A stretch of DNA of 64,000 nt from Byssochlamys sp. IMV 00236 (lineage: Eukaryota > Ascomycota > Eurotiomycetes > Eurotiales > Thermoascaceae): contig MSJH02000512.1 in NCBI GenBank assembly GCA_001931875.2, positions 251,941 through 315,940 on the forward strand. The letters are read 5' to 3'. Shown one piece after another: positions 47,627 to 59,651 of the stretch (within the stretch, counting starts at the first letter, position 1; each line of letters starts with the position of its first letter). Under the pieces are notes generated by a model. That model was not told where the DNA came from. It worked only from the letters and a program-made list of their open reading frames with translations, and made no database searches. The position numbers and the translations under genes were made by a program.

Positions 47627-49225
47627 ATGTCGCAGCACTCTGCGTCAAGCCATGTGTCCGGCGATCCCACCCTGGAACAGAATCGCACTGTAGATGATGG
47701 GCCAGAGTCATCGCTTCGCGAGCACCACGGCCAGGATACCCAGGAGACAGTCCCTACACAGGCGGTTGCATGGAATCGATTGTCTCCAATCGAACAGAGC
47801 CCAGTGCCGACCCAGCCACGTTCCATTGGAGTACATGCGATCCTCAACCCTCCAGAAAGCACAGGCTTGAGCGCACCTGCTCAACGAGATAGTCGGGATC
47901 CTCTCGATGTACCGGCATCGACATCGCCTCGTCTGAGAGGATCTTCGTCACCAGCACCCCGGCCTGCTCGTCCAAGTAGTCGGTTTCTTCAAACTGACCG
48001 TCCATCGCTCTCACCTGGTGTCATTCCGCGACGGATTATTACACCGGTTTCGCCTGCAGCGCGCTCATCGAGTCTATCTGGGAGATCTCATCTTCTGACT
48101 GGAAAGATCAGTGTTTCGGAGTCCCCCTTTGTCCAAGAGCCATCAACCGGGCTTTATGGCATCGCTACTGGCGGTCCACTGTCTGTCGAAACTAGCAATA
48201 CTCTAAATGCAGCGCTACAGGGGCGACATGTACAAGGTCCGGCGTCTATGCATTCAACGCCAGTTTTCCACGGCAGGCGGCCCAGTGGTGGCCCTGCTAC
48301 GAACCCCAGCTCTCAGGATACAAGTCCCAGCACGCCACACTCGACGTACAGTCAATTTGGCCAGTCGCCTCCAATGGCCACTACTGGGATCCTGCAGCCT
48401 CCAACCGTGCCTTCTTTTAAGGCTCCTCCCTTTGTGGCAATGGATTCCTTAGGTCGCGCACCCAGCGTGCCTAGTGGTTCAAGATATGGCGAAGAGGCTT
48501 CGGTTCCGGGTACACCTCATGAGGGATATTCTGCGATACCTGGCATGATACCGGTTATTGTCGATTACAAATCTGGTTCGAGGAGCCAAGCTGAAAAGCG
48601 GAAGGCAAATAGTGACGCATCCAGGAGATTTAGGAACCGAAAAAAGAACGAGCTTGCGCTGGAGCAGAGGATCAGTTCCCAGGCCGAACAGATGCGGATG
48701 TTGACAGAGGAGAGAGATTACTACCGGGCAGAGCGAGATTTCTACCGGGAAACACTCAGTCAGACGATAGGGCTAGGACAGCTGCCACCTCGGCCCCCGT
48801 CGCCCCGTCACTTTCGAGCATCCTTGAATCAACCCGGCGTCCATAGCAGCGAGTCAGTATGGCGTGGTTCGGAAAGCTCGCCAGGGAGTACGGTTGACCC
48901 GCCGGGAAGGACCGGACAACCGATCACGGCAGGATATCCCAACCCTCCTCACTTGGCGCCTCTACCTCCGGTTTCTCAGGCTGGCTGGTCTGGCGACCGG
49001 CTACCCTATCCTGCACCAAGCGCGGAGACCAGGCAAGGTGAAGGGCTGGATGATCGACAAGGACAAGCGCCGCAGCCATATGCTAGCGGGTGGAGGATGG
49101 GTTCTCCAAGCGCAAATCTGGCAGGCAGACAACATCCGCCATCAGAGCACATGACAGGACGTTCGTACCAGGATTCTCACGGCAGACGGGGTACTTTTGA
49201 TGGGAACTGGAATACGCGCCAATGA
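47627..49225 (+). CDS. bZIP transcription factor
   Basis: 532 aa from ATG 47627 (MSQHSASSHVSGDP). The frame stays open upstream to at least 47411 without an ATG, so a 5' exon or a non-AUG extension is possible. The first 300 residues are disordered, Ser/Pro-rich with many SP/TP motifs. The basic region is near 320-340 (KRKANSDASRRFRNRKKNE, with the N-x7-R spacing of the bZIP DNA contact), followed by a short leucine-zipper/coiled coil ELALEQRISSQAEQMRMLTEERDYYRAERDFY to about 380. The tail is Pro/Gly-rich. In this protein SR replaces the more common AA/AC between the Asn and the last Arg, as in a group of filamentous-fungal bZIPs. Target genes are unknown. The DNA-binding call is firm, the exact orthologue is not. 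Confidence 0.88.
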   Translation: MSQHSASSHVSGDPTLEQNRTVDDGPESSLREHHGQDTQETVPTQAVAWNRLSPIEQSPVPTQPRSIGVHAILNPPESTGLSAPAQRDSRDPLDVPASTSPRLRGSSSPAPRPARPSSRFLQTDRPSLSPGVIPRRIITPVSPAARSSSLSGRSHLLTGKISVSESPFVQEPSTGLYGIATGGPLSVETSNTLNAALQGRHVQGPASMHSTPVFHGRRPSGGPATNPSSQDTSPSTPHSTYSQFGQSPPMATTGILQPPTVPSFKAPPFVAMDSLGRAPSVPSGSRYGEEASVPGTPHEGYSAIPGMIPVIVDYKSGSRSQAEKRKANSDASRRFRNRKKNELALEQRISSQAEQMRMLTEERDYYRAERDFYRETLSQTIGLGQLPPRPPSPRHFRASLNQPGVHSSESVWRGSESSPGSTVDPPGRTGQPITAGYPNPPHLAPLPPVSQAGWSGDRLPYPAPSAETRQGEGLDDRQGQAPQPYASGWRMGSPSANLAGRQHPPSEHMTGRSYQDSHGRRGTFDGNWNTRQ

Positions 49226-50532
49226 GCTCCTGGGTGTAACATTGTTGCTCTCTTTCCCGATCCAATCCCTTTATCTTTTCCATATAGCGCCTTGGCTGTT
49301 CAATTTCTCTTCATCCATGTGTGTTCTGAATTGATTTCATCGTCTTTCTCATCTCCCTTGGCGCGACTGGTTCGGAAAGAGGGTGCCCGCCTCAGGCGTC
49401 GATATCTAGAAAAAGTCGAGGAGTGTTACTGTTATCCATTCCGCTCTTTTACAGCGGAACGGACATGCACGAAATTAGGAGTGAACAACCGTTGCTCTTT
49501 TTTCTTCTACTGCTCCATAAGTTCTCTAGCGATTCATGTTCCAGTCTTGTTCGCCATACCCTGGACAGTACTCGTAATTATGTCTACGAGGATCATTGCG
49601 GATAACGGCCTTTGCGGGTGGTCTTGCTGTTTAGTTTTATCGTGTCTCTTTCCGGTTTCTCTTTCACTATCCAGCCTGGAGCAAAGCGTGGATATTCTGC
49701 CTATGGTGGTCACCTCGAGCTTCCCTTTGCCTTGCTGATGCCTTGTTTGGGGACGTCAGTCCAACATATCTCGAGGGAGTGACTGAGAGCCGTGGAGGTT
49801 CGCGTCGCCTTTCTTCCTTCTTCTTCTTGCTTTTACTAGACTTTCTTCTTTTTATAATGGCGCTGGGTGGTCTTCTCCTTGCATTTCTCGGGTTTTTTTG
49901 TTGCAGAAAAGCGTGTATTAAACGTGAACGGAAGCATGAATATGCGATCACAGCTTAATAGTGGCAGGATAGCAGTTAATAGAATGGAGTATCCCTCGTC
50001 TCACGGGGGCCGATCATATTGATACACAATTCTCTGTACTTGGTAGATACATCAATCCATCTCGTTTGTCGTGGTCCTAACAATCCTGCGGTTTGTAACG
50101 GCGGTCTACCGATCAGCCCCGCCGCGGTTCGCCGTCCGAGTTCCGCCCGCGTGTTCCGGCCAATCAGGAGGGACCCTGGCGCAGTTGGCTCGTCTGGGGA
50201 AGGAGCGATCCTCTCATTCCTTCCTCGCTCCTTCCAGCTGCCCACTAGGGCCCCACTGCGCTTCACGTGCCTGGATGACAGGTGCCAATCGAGCACAGAC
50301 ACACCCGCTGCCAGCCAATCAGAAGGCAGCATTCCAGTCTCATCATTGTCGCGCGCTGCTGGACAGTTTCAGAACATCGAGTATCCCTAGGTTGTCTATC
50401 TCATACCGTGGTCAGATATTCCTTTAAATGGCTTGCACAGCCCAGAAGACTCTCTCTGTTCTGTGCCGCACGCTGGTCCCCAACTCCGGTCTGGCCTCGT
50501 CTCTTGCGTGCGGGTGAGAGAGTGATGACGGG
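49226..50532. other. Spacer: bZIP 3' UTR and phytase promoter
   Basis: 1.3 kb. The first half is probably the 3' UTR of the bZIP gene, with T-rich tracts near 49820-49900. The second half is GC-richer and leads into the phosphatase gene. A hydrophobic frame at 49743-49958 starts without ATG and is rejected. Confidence 0.5.
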
Positions 50533-52224
50533 ATGGACGCAAGACGATATGCTCCGGTCCTTGACTGTTGGACAAGATGGAAGTATACCAGACTTGAAGG
50601 TTCAGTTCGTGACCGTGGTCTTTCTTTTCCGACTCATGCAGACGAGAATTCGAGCTTGATCGAAAAGCAACTCGAGCATCTACCTGAAGAGGACTCTTCA
50701 TCCAGCAGCCGGGCACGTGCTATGGTAGTGGCAGTTTGCATGCTTCTATCAGTTATACTGCTGTTGCTATCATCTCTGAAGAAGTGAGTGCTCTTTGTAA
50801 ACCGATGAAATGTCTTTCGATGTAGCTTCAGTGGGATGAGCTATCTGTACTGAAAAACGTTGCTGAATCTTGTTGCCAGCAGCAGCGAGAATCCCCTGAA
50901 CCATTGCGAGACTGCCGATGAAGGATATCAATGCCATCCCGAGATAAGTCACTATTGGGGACCGTACGCTCCTTTTTTCTCTCTTGATGCAATCTCGGAG
51001 ATATCAGCGGATATCCCAGCCGGCTGCAACGTTACTTTCGTTCAAGTGCTTTCACGTCATGGCGCCAGATACCCGACACTTCACAAATCGACGAGTTATT
51101 CGGATCTTATAGACCGTATCCAACAGCATGCAACTGCTTTTCGTGGCGACTTTGCGTTCCTGGAGGACTACAGGTACACGCTAGGCGCTGATAACTTGAC
51201 GGCTTTTGGTGAGAACGAGATGGCTTTGTCCGGGGTTACGTTTTATAATCGATACAAGTCCTTGACAAGGAGTATCGCCCCTTTTGCTCGGTCTTCCGGA
51301 TCTGACAGGGTCGTCCGTTCAGGCGAGCTGTTTCTTAGTGGTTTTCAAAACGCGAAGGCCGCGGATCCTCAGTCAAAGAAGAACGACACCGTGCCAACGA
51401 TCAAGGCCATACTACCTGAGGAGGGATCATTCAACAATACACTGAGCCACAACAATTGTCCTGCTTTGGAAGACAGTGACCCCTCTGATTCAGCTAAGAT
51501 GGGCTTTTTGGGAGGATTCGCACCAGCCATTCTCGATCGTATTGAGCACAATCTCCCTGGTGTGAACTTGTCGATTAAGGATGCTCTCTATCTCATGGAT
51601 CTCTGCCCTTTTGAGACGGTGGCCAAGACCATAGATGCGTCCAAGCTATCGCCGTTTTGTTTCTTGTTTACGCAGGAAGAGTGGCGGCACTACGACTATT
51701 ATCAGTCCCTGGGGAAATATTATGGATACGGAGCGGGAAACTCCCTTGGACCGGCGCAAGGCATCGGTTTCGTCAACGAATTGATTGCCCGAATGTCCAA
51801 TACTCCGGTCAATGACCACACTAACGTGAACCATACGCTTGATTCAGACCCAGAATCGTTCCCTCTGGATGCTACGCTGTACGTCGACTTTAGCCACGAC
51901 AACAGCATGACATCAATATACGCAGCCCTCGGTTTGTATAACGGCACGAAGCAACTATCACTATCCAGGATCCAATCAACGAACGAAACAGATGGCTATT
52001 CTGCAGCCTGGACGGTGCCATTTGGGGCGCGGGCATATGTCGAGATGATGCAATGTCCGTCCGGAGATGAACCCCTCGTTCGGGTTCTGGTTAATGACCG
52101 CGTCGTGCCACTTCATGGCTGCCAGGTAGATGAACTGGGGCGGTGCTCGCGCGGAGATTTCATCGAGGGACTGAGGTTTGCTAGAACGGGAGGTAATTGG
52201 GAAAGCTGTTACTTGGCGGCTTGA
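50533..52224 (+). CDS. Phytase-type histidine acid phosphatase
   Basis: Two exons, 50533-50783 and 50880-52224, encode 531 aa. The phosphatase core matches Aspergillus phytases along its length: HCETADEGYQCHPEISHYWG, active-site RHGARYP (about 142-148), TFVQVLSRHG, catalytic SHDN (HD near 423-424), LVRVLVNDRVVPLHGC, GRCSRGDF. Cysteines for the usual disulfides and several N-glycosylation sites (NVT, NLT, NNT, NLS, NHT, NGT) are present. Two starts are possible. From 50533 there is a 60-residue cytosolic tail ahead of a hydrophobic helix (about 64-81), a type II anchor; from ATG 50722 the helix is a signal peptide and the protein is 468 aa, almost exactly the length of secreted PhyA. The enzyme releases phosphate from phytate and other phosphomonoesters outside the cell or on its surface. 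Confidence 0.9.
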
Positions 52225-52700
52225 GGAAGTCATGCAGAGTATCTACCATATGTCTGACACATCTAATGTGCTATTATGCAAATAAGCAATATAGGAAGTG
52301 GACTTCTAGAAAAGCTGAGCAGCCGTTCATTTTCATGGTTCTAGTCAAAATGCTACTACGCGGACCTATGTGTGATTCCCAGGGCAAACTAAGAACTTCA
52401 CACTACTCATTTTGATATAGCCCAGAAACTACACGCATACCGTATCTTGTCCCAAAACACAATGGAATAAACTGATAGATTCATACCCATGCATGCACTA
52501 TAGACTAGACTATTCCAACATCCCTCAGGGCAAAGATGATCCGCAATCCCCTCACCAGAGACGTCAAGAAATGTTCGCACAAAATCAAAAGTAAAAGTAC
52601 AGCGCTAAGGAAACCAACTTGACTATATTACAGTTACAAAGCTGAACACAACTCGAGGTCTTAAATAAAGTGGTCCAATTCATTGCTATCCATCTCCCCC
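52225..52700. other. Convergent 3' spacer
   Basis: 476 AT-rich nt between the stops of the phytase-type gene and the small membrane-protein gene. Nothing recognised. Confidence 0.5.
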
Positions 52701-53294
52701 CTAGCTTGATTCAGCAGCAGTAGTAGACGAAGAAGGAATCTCCTTGGAGAGATGTTTTTGCTGTTGTTTTCCGGTCGCTATATGAAAATTTAATTAGTTA
52801 CTTTCTCTGTCTTTTCTATATCATAGCCGTAGACATAGACATCGCCCAATGGTGGGTGGGTAAGTTGTTAGACTTAGAAAGAAAAGTCCGGGGCTCTGTT
52901 TGTTGATAAAACTCACATCTCTCATAAAGGATATAACTCGAATAAATCAAAATCGGAAGGGCCACGATTGTTGATGTCCATCTAGTTTCCCCGTTAGATT
53001 AATTCAATTATAGGTAACGGCATATATAAAAAACATTAAAAAAAAATCAAATAACATTGATTTAAAAGAAAGAATGAGAAAAGAATAAACAAACCTCCTC
53101 GCAGCCGCTTTATACTGCGGCGTCTTTCGAATATCCTCTGGCGAAGTCGGCAGTCGCGGCGCTGTTCTCCGCTGCTGATTCAGATCCCGAAGAGCGCGCG
53201 CATCGAGAACCTGCGGTCTTCGGGTCGGAGTTGGAGTTGGGTTCTGCTTTGATGATGATGATGATTGTTTGGTTGGTTCGGGGGTATTGGCCAT
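52701..53294 (-). CDS. Small single-TM protein, unknown function
   Basis: Three exons, 53294-53095, 52981-52917 and 52777-52701, encode 113 aa. The N-terminal 50 residues are Ser/Pro/Thr-rich (MANTPEPTKQSSSSSK). Next comes a conserved-looking helical segment (RPQVLDARALRDLNQQRR, TSPEDIRKTPQYKAAARR), one membrane helix (WTSTIVALPILIYSSYILYE, about 70-89) and a short polar tail. The introns are 112 and 138 nt with standard ends; without them the protein stops early in AT-rich junk. Size and layout suit a small mitochondrial or ER membrane factor, but I do not recognise the family. Confidence 0.72.
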
Positions 53295-54102
53295 GATTAT
53301 TTTCGGTTTTGATTCCTTGAAGAATGAGCCCTTTGTAAAGCTGTTATTATGTACAGTAAAAAAAGGCACCCTTTCTTCCGGATGCGAACCAAACCAATTG
53401 GTTGTTCGAGATCCGAGCTAGATATCGAGTGTGGGATTCTTGGTCAAGGATTCGATTGCGACTGGGTTTTCTTCTTGAGGGAAACTGATCATATAATAGG
53501 CGATTCGTATTCGCGTGGTCGGGTTGGATACGATCGGAAGGAATCTGGATTTCCAACTTTTTTCCACTGCCGCCTTTTCTTTTAGGCATTCCGCCGGCAC
53601 GCGAGTCGTTCCCGGCCACTCAAAATGGAGATGTCGGAGTAGATGAAAAGTGCGACTTTTCTTCAGTTCGGATTTGAGGGCTCTGAATTTCTCCAATTCT
53701 GTTCTCTTGAGTGATTTTAACGATCAAAATGGAGTTTTACGTGTTTTCTCGTTGCGAGAAGATGCATGTTTCTTACGAAGACTCTCCTAAATAAATTTGC
53801 AGGAATCACACATTTTTGCACGCATAGCAAATCTAAGCATAGCAAAGCTATTTCCATTCCCCGAAATTGATTAAGATAAATATGACAGATACTCTGCTTG
53901 TTGCCGTACAAGATGAAACGTGTATCGCCTGTGAGAATAATAAACGTCGTCGTCCTGACGTGGGTATCGAACAGTTATGCTTCCCCAATACCAAAAGAAA
54001 CGTCGAAGTAAACAGTTCCGCATTGGTCCAAGTAGCATCAGACAAGATAGCAATACGAGTCTGTTAAGGACCGCCTGAGATTCATGTGTCCAGCACAGGA
54101 TG
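53295..54102. other. Spacer between two minus-strand genes
   Basis: 808 nt: promoter of the small single-TM gene and 3' UTR of the next gene. Short frames at 53347-53696 have no recognisable features. Confidence 0.5.
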
Positions 54103-56692
54103 TCAGTTGGCTTCATCTTCTTTCGCTTCGACCCCAATACCGAGCCCGCTGTCTTCCTGAATATCAGACCGGGCCTCAGATCCCTTCCTGCGGACTCTCG
54201 CCCTACGAGATCTGGCCTCCGCATTACTCTGGATCTGAGCTAACATCGCAGCTGCAGCCCGTCTCCTGGGCCGTCCACCGGCGCCGGTATCCTTGTTTGC
54301 CCCAGTTCCGTTTTGGCTAGGAGAGCTTAGATCGTCTGATGGAGCTGTTGTGACTTTATTCTCTCCCTTGTCGATGCTATGAGGATACTCGACTCTTTCT
54401 GCCTGTGCCGGGGCAGAGACACGTCTCTTCTTTGTGACTGTCTTGTCTGTTGCATTCGTGCCAGTTGACTTCCTCTTCAGAGTCTCTGCTGGCTTTTCTA
54501 CCACAATCGGCCCCTCTGTGCGACGCCTTTTGCGTGTGGCTCCCGTGCTGCGCTGGGGAGTTAGCTGAGTAGTTTTAGACTCCACCACGGCACCGCGTTT
54601 CCTCTTCTTTGCCTGGCTAGAAGCATCGTGGCTATGAATGATCGCCTCGAGCTCAGCTAAAGACATTGATCGATCAACCGTGAGGCCCATGCTCTTCGCA
54701 GTCTCCCGAGCTCTGATCTTCGCGGTTTCGAAATCCACGTTCTCTGTGGTAAACGGATGGTCTCCGCCTTGGGGAAGATTGCGCTGACCCATTGGTGGCG
54801 GAAAGCCAAAAACCTTGTCCTTTTCAATCTGCTCCAAAGATTTAATCTGAGGCGGGGGTTTTGGCAGCTCTTTATCTCCATGCGTATTGATCGTTTCAAT
54901 CCATGTATACGTCTCAGGCACGAGGGCAATCTCCTCGCCATATTCATTCAGCTGACCTGTGTGTACCCACCCATCCTCATCAGTCCAAGGTCGAGAGACA
55001 CCCGCATGATCGAGCCGGGGCGCCACACTTTCAGTCTGTAGGACAGGCTCTGGTTGAGCCATAGCAGAAGTTCTATCACCGCTGCTCGATCCCTTTCCAG
55101 AAGAACTGCTATTCTGCATTTGTTCGTTGGATTCATACTCTTCACGAAGCCGCTTAATGTGTGCATTTTGATCGGGGGACAGCTCAAAGTCGGGTGCAAG
55201 AGCAGCGGCGGCCAGCTCGTACATTTGTCTAGCCACAAAATCTTCTTCTGCAGCAGACGACTGCAGCGTGTTTGGCTTGACGGGCTCAGTATCGTCATGT
55301 TCTGGTGAATTCTGAGCTTCTTCTTTTCCTGCAGAAGAGGGAGGCCTATCATAGCCGCCAGCCGTCTTTCTCAATTTTGGCTTCTGCTCGAGAGCCTCGA
55401 TAGCTTTAGCAGTTGGCTTTCTGACACGGCTTGAAGTTCGAGTTACGATTGGACTTTCTGAAGATCCACCGCTAGCTTTGCTCATATTTTTATCGGAAGT
55501 CTCATTGCTTCTTTCGTCGCCTTTCCTTGCGGCACGACGACGACTTTGGCGGCCAGCGCCTGGTGATTCGAGAGTGTCGATACGACCAATTGTATCTGAG
55601 ACGGGTGGGGCTGGTTGTCGCAGTTTCAAGCGCAGCTTGGAATCTGTATTTCCCTTGTTTGACTTGACCTCCGAAGGCTTCATGTCATCATTGCTCTTAG
55701 GTGTCGTGTTTTGGATGCGAGTTTCTGAAGGAAAGTATGATTCCAACGTCTTTCTCCTGCTTGCCTCGCGTTGAGAAGACCTGCCCGCTCTGGCAGCATT
55801 CTGCCTATCTCCATTGCGAGAACTAGGAGTGTCAACCGTGACCGAGGTGTCATCTACAGTCGTCTGTCTCATACTTGAAGCATTGCGCTTCTCACGACCA
55901 ATTCTGGTTGCTGGAGTAGGCGTGTTGAGTGCTGAGCTATCTCCCAAACCGACAGCAACGGGCATGTCTTTCTCGGCTCTCAGTGTTGTTTTCCCATCGA
56001 CAGGGTTCCGTGAGAAGATCAAGCGAAGACTCTTTTTCTGAGACGGATTACCAGCATTTGGCTCTGAAGCGGCCTCCTCATCACTTCGTACGTTGGAAAC
56101 ATCCTTGCCGGACTTCGAATGAGAATTGGAGCTGGTATTGTCCGGAGGTACGGGCTCGTTTTTAGCGAGCTCCTTCCTCTGGTTTTGTGAAGATTTGCGA
56201 TTTCCACGCTTTTTCTCCATAGCAAAAGCTTCTCTCCGACTGATATCCGAGCTTGAATTTCTGCTTATGTCTGAGTTGAAATCTGCAGTCTCGCCTGGCG
56301 CATTTGGAGTCTTCTGTACTCGTCTGCGTTTTGCTCGAAATGATGAGCCCAGTGGTGTGCCTGTCTCCGCAGGAGATGACACGGGATATGGCTTTGTAAC
56401 ACAACTCAAAGTCCATTCACCATCCTCGCCCGCTGACAAGTTCAAGATCTTTCGGGAGGAATGACGTGGATCTTTGGTCTAGGACAGGTTATCAATATCA
56501 ATCGAAAACGCTGTAGAACACAAACATGCTTTATTTTCCTTACCTCTGGCTGACGACGGAGATTTGCCGGAAGGCTGCTTCTCTGACTTGAGCGTCTAGC
56601 AACCACTATTATATTGCAGTCAGTAACTGAGTATGCTAGAAGTGAATGATATTGTGGGAGGCTGGGAGGATTAACAAAACAACACGCAACAT
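54103..56692 (-). CDS. Basic, Ser-rich nuclear-type protein of unknown function
   Basis: The main exon is 56478-54103 (792 codons with stop). A 62-nt exon at 56605-56544 precedes it through a 64-nt intron (GTAAGG..TCCTAG) and joins RRQPE to TKDPRHSSRKILNLSAGEDGEW. The first exon is uncertain: the model uses ATG 56692 with only 7 nt before an 80-nt intron, giving 814 aa. The protein is highly charged and disordered, with many basic clusters (RRRAARK, KKRKRG, RKRRRTE, TKKRRVS, RPRRRAAAAM) and AT-hook-like GRPRRR near the end. A more ordered block lies near 480-640 (DFVARQMYELAAAALAPDFELS, SRPWTDEDGWVHTGQLNEYGEE, YTWIETI). This suggests a chromatin or transcription-related nuclear protein, by inference; the family is unknown to me. 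Confidence 0.7.
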
Positions 56693-57508
56693 GACAGAGC
56701 AGGGTGCGGGGCAAACAGAAAAGGATATATTTCTTACTCTTTATGCGCAGCCTTGGTATTATATCTGCAAAAGAGATATATGTACTCAGTGGCTGTCTTG
56801 AGGACGAGTCCTTTCGTACGAAAGCAGCCTTCAACTCCCATATAATTCCATGCGATACTGGAGTATCAGGGACCCGATATAATGTATTCCAATCGAATTA
56901 TGAACGTGCTGGCATGTTTGAAAACCGGAAAACTCTCCAAATGATAAAGTACGGTCGGATCAGGACGGGTTGAAGAGCGGACGCAGAACTAGCTTTGTAG
57001 AACGACCAACGTTAGTTATATTGACCGAAGGAACAAGGTAAGGCGGCAAATGCCAGCTATTCTCACTCGGTATGGTATCGCACCTTAGTACTCCAGCGTC
57101 AGAAAGGTGCTCCGCAGATCAGATAATGAGCGATGGAAGGTCGAATAAAAACGTCTTTATGTCGGACGATGAAGCAAAGCAGCGGGGACAATCTACAAGG
57201 GTATTTGAACGGCGAGCGCCGCACTGGCTGCGCTCACAAAGGGATGTATGGAGAATGTAGAGAAATAAATAATATGGTCTTCCAGTCTGCAGGCGTCGAA
57301 GGTCAAAAAACAGAGCGCCAAAAGCTGTTAAACCGGTGCAGCAAACTGATTTTGGGGACGGCAGCAGATCGGGGAATTAGGGCTTCTCTGGCAGGACGGA
57401 AGGTTATCGGACCGCCGCGTGCCCCGGGACCTTCCTTACATCTCGAGCAATCTACTGTACATCGAAACATCTCTCCATCGCATACACTTGCTCATTCGAT
57501 TCAGCAAG
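56693..57508. other. Divergent promoter region before swp1
   Basis: About 0.8 kb between outward-reading genes, so both promoters must lie here. Short ORFs only, no repeat or RNA gene recognised. Confidence 0.45.
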
Positions 57509-58560
57509 ATGCGGCCTTCGTGGGATTCAATGCGCCTGTTACTGCTGGCGTCTACTTTTCTGCCTGCGTACGCCGCTACTACTTGGGGCTTCACAGATGC
57601 CACCGTGGCAGTTCAGGCGAAGGGTGCTGGCATTGGAAATGAATTCAAGGAGAAGTACGTTCTACCCAAGCTTTATGCAGCTTATCTAGGCCATTTCCAC
57701 TAAACAAAAGTGCATTATGCAGGGTCCTTGAGAACAAGCCATTGTCCAAGCCCGTCTCGCTCGGCGGTTCCGATACTCTGAAGGTCGCGCTGACCGTCCA
57801 AGAAGGAGGTTCGGCGAAACGACCGCATCAAGCTTTCCTTCTCTTGACCGATCCCAATACTGGTCTCGATATTTCTTATCCATTCAATGTGAAGGAGACT
57901 GGCAAATCCAAGCTGGAATTGGTAATTCACCGGTCAGCGCTTGTCATATCTGATGTTCGCTGACGTTCTATCTCTTCAGACTCAAAAAGACGTCCCGTAC
58001 CAACTGCTCAAGAGCACGCAGCCGATCGATGCTAGCATAGTGATCGGATCATTCGGAAGCAGCAAGGGATATCGTGGGGAAGCTTTCAAATTGGCGATTG
58101 ATCGCGATGTCAATGTGCCGCTACCGGCGACGGGGGCCCCCAAATACGGCAAGCTTGCAGAAATCCACCATATCTTCAAGCCGGACCCAAAGAACCCTCC
58201 AGTTATTATGACACTAGTTTTTGTCGGAGCAGTTCTGGCCACTCTTCCAGTGTTAGCTGCTATTGTATGTCCATCGCATACTGAATTCCCCCACCGAAGC
58301 CAACTAACGTTTATCTGTAGTGGATCTATCTCGGTGCGAATCTCAACCATCTCCCTGCAGCAGTGAAGTCGGCGCCAGTTCCTCACGCCCTTTTTGTTGG
58401 GTCCATCGTGGGATTGGAAGGCATCTTTTTCTTATACTATGTCTCCTGGAATCTGTTCCAGATGCTCCCGGCTGCTGTTGCAGTGGGTCTTGTTACCTTC
58501 CTCAGTGGCAGTCGTGCTCTGAGTGAGGTTCATGAGAGACGTCTGCAGGGCTTAAGATGA
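57509..58560 (+). CDS. swp1: Oligosaccharyltransferase subunit Swp1 / ribophorin II
   Basis: Four exons, 57509-57654, 57723-57921, 57980-58264 and 58321-58560, encode 289 aa (yeast Swp1 is 286). A signal peptide (MRPSWDSMRLLLLASTFLPAYA; an internal ATG could also start it) precedes a luminal domain (GFTDATVAVQ, DTLKVALTVQ, RPHQAFLLLTDP, KPDPKNPPVIM). Three C-terminal membrane helices follow: TLVFVGAVLATLPVLAAI, HALFVGSIVGLEGIFFLYYV and LLPAAVAVGLVTFL-type. The last intron lies inside the first of these. This subunit belongs to the ER complex that moves the finished glycan from dolichol to asparagine of nascent proteins. It acts downstream of the ALG3 step encoded at 15.6-17.0 kb. Confidence 0.94.
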
Positions 58561-58937
58561 ATTCACGGTAATGTTTTGGTGTTGTTGCTCCGTCGGGTTG
58601 TCTCCCGCTGCTCGAGGTCTACTGTTTCGTAAGCGCATGGTGGATTGCCTGGTGCAGCCAGCTTCATGATCCAACCTTCAAATATACCAAACTCTGTATT
58701 TAGAGAAAATCCGAGTCTACTGTTTCGTATCTTCGCTGTAACGTGTCTGTTGTAGGTGTAGAATCGTCAAATGTTTACAGAAGGCTCGAGTTATCCAATT
58801 ATTGCCTGACGTCACGATGCAAGTTTAGCTTGAGCTAGTGTCCGCGGCAAGTTTGCGGACAAACGTTGAGCTCTGCGGAACAGAAAAATAATAATACACC
58901 TACTCGCATATTCAATCCCATATCCATCCCCACCATT
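58561..58937. other. Short spacer between swp1 and the MGSSSS gene
   Basis: 377 nt: the 3' UTR of swp1 and the promoter of the next plus-strand gene. Confidence 0.5.
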
Positions 58938-59651
58938 ATGGGGTCATCATCTTCAAAACCCGTGAGATCAACCGTCAGTGCGGTTTCTCAACGCAAGTAT
59001 CCTAAGAAGGCGTCTCCTCCGCCAACCGGCCCGAGTTCAACACAGATTCCGCAACGAGCAGCTGGAGCCGTCAGGGAAAGACCGTCGAAGCAGTCCGTGG
59101 GAAAGGCTTCAACTACAAGATCGGAAGGTACGTACACTTCAGGCGTGATGAGCGACTCTTTAACATGGTCACACTGACCGTGGGGCGCGCGTCTTTGCTC
59201 AACGAATTGCCCAGGGTTGACCTCATCGAGAAAGTCATCTTATGCTAACTACTCTCATGGAACAGCCATTGACCTTGATGCTCGCGATCCGCACTTTGCT
59301 GCTTCCCTCCGTTCCATCGGTCCTGTGACTCCTCAGCCGACCTTCTCTAACTCCAGTGCCTTCAACCGTCCTGGCCAAACACCGTCAGTGTTTCCGACAG
59401 CCAACAATCCGGCGCTTCTCGTGGTGACCGCACGCCAGCGTATTACCAAGGCGGCTGAGCAAGAAGCCGAGGCTTTTGGACGCGAGAGCCATGTTGGACG
59501 AGAATTCCTCGACGCCTTGACTATCCGTCAGGCATTGACTATGCGAGATCGACAAGGAAAGTCCGCAGCGGAGATTGAGAATGTTCTGAGGTTAAAACCC
59601 GGTGTAATGGAAAGGCTAGGCAGGCAGAGTATTGTCAGTGAGGCTAGGTAA
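58938..59651 (+). CDS. Small conserved-looking protein, possibly N-myristoylated
   Basis: Two exons, 58938-59127 and 59266-59651 (intron GTACGT..GAACAG, 138 nt), encode 191 aa. It starts MGSSSSKPV, a good N-myristoylation context (Gly2, Ser5/6, Lys7). The N-terminal half is basic and Ser/Pro-rich. The C-terminal half (about 120-190) is helical: ALLVVTARQRITKAAEQEAEAFGRE, FLDALTIRQALTMRDRQGKSAAEIENVLRLKPGVMERLG. The last part looks like a helix-turn-helix segment. It contains no membrane helix. I do not recognise the family; the clean splice and the helical C-terminus support a real gene. A membrane-tethered adaptor is one possibility, which is inference. Confidence 0.75.

Noticed and set aside
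49743..49958. Hydrophobic short ORF resembling a membrane protein
   Set aside because: It lacks an ATG and lies in a T-rich 3' region, where hydrophobic frames arise by chance.
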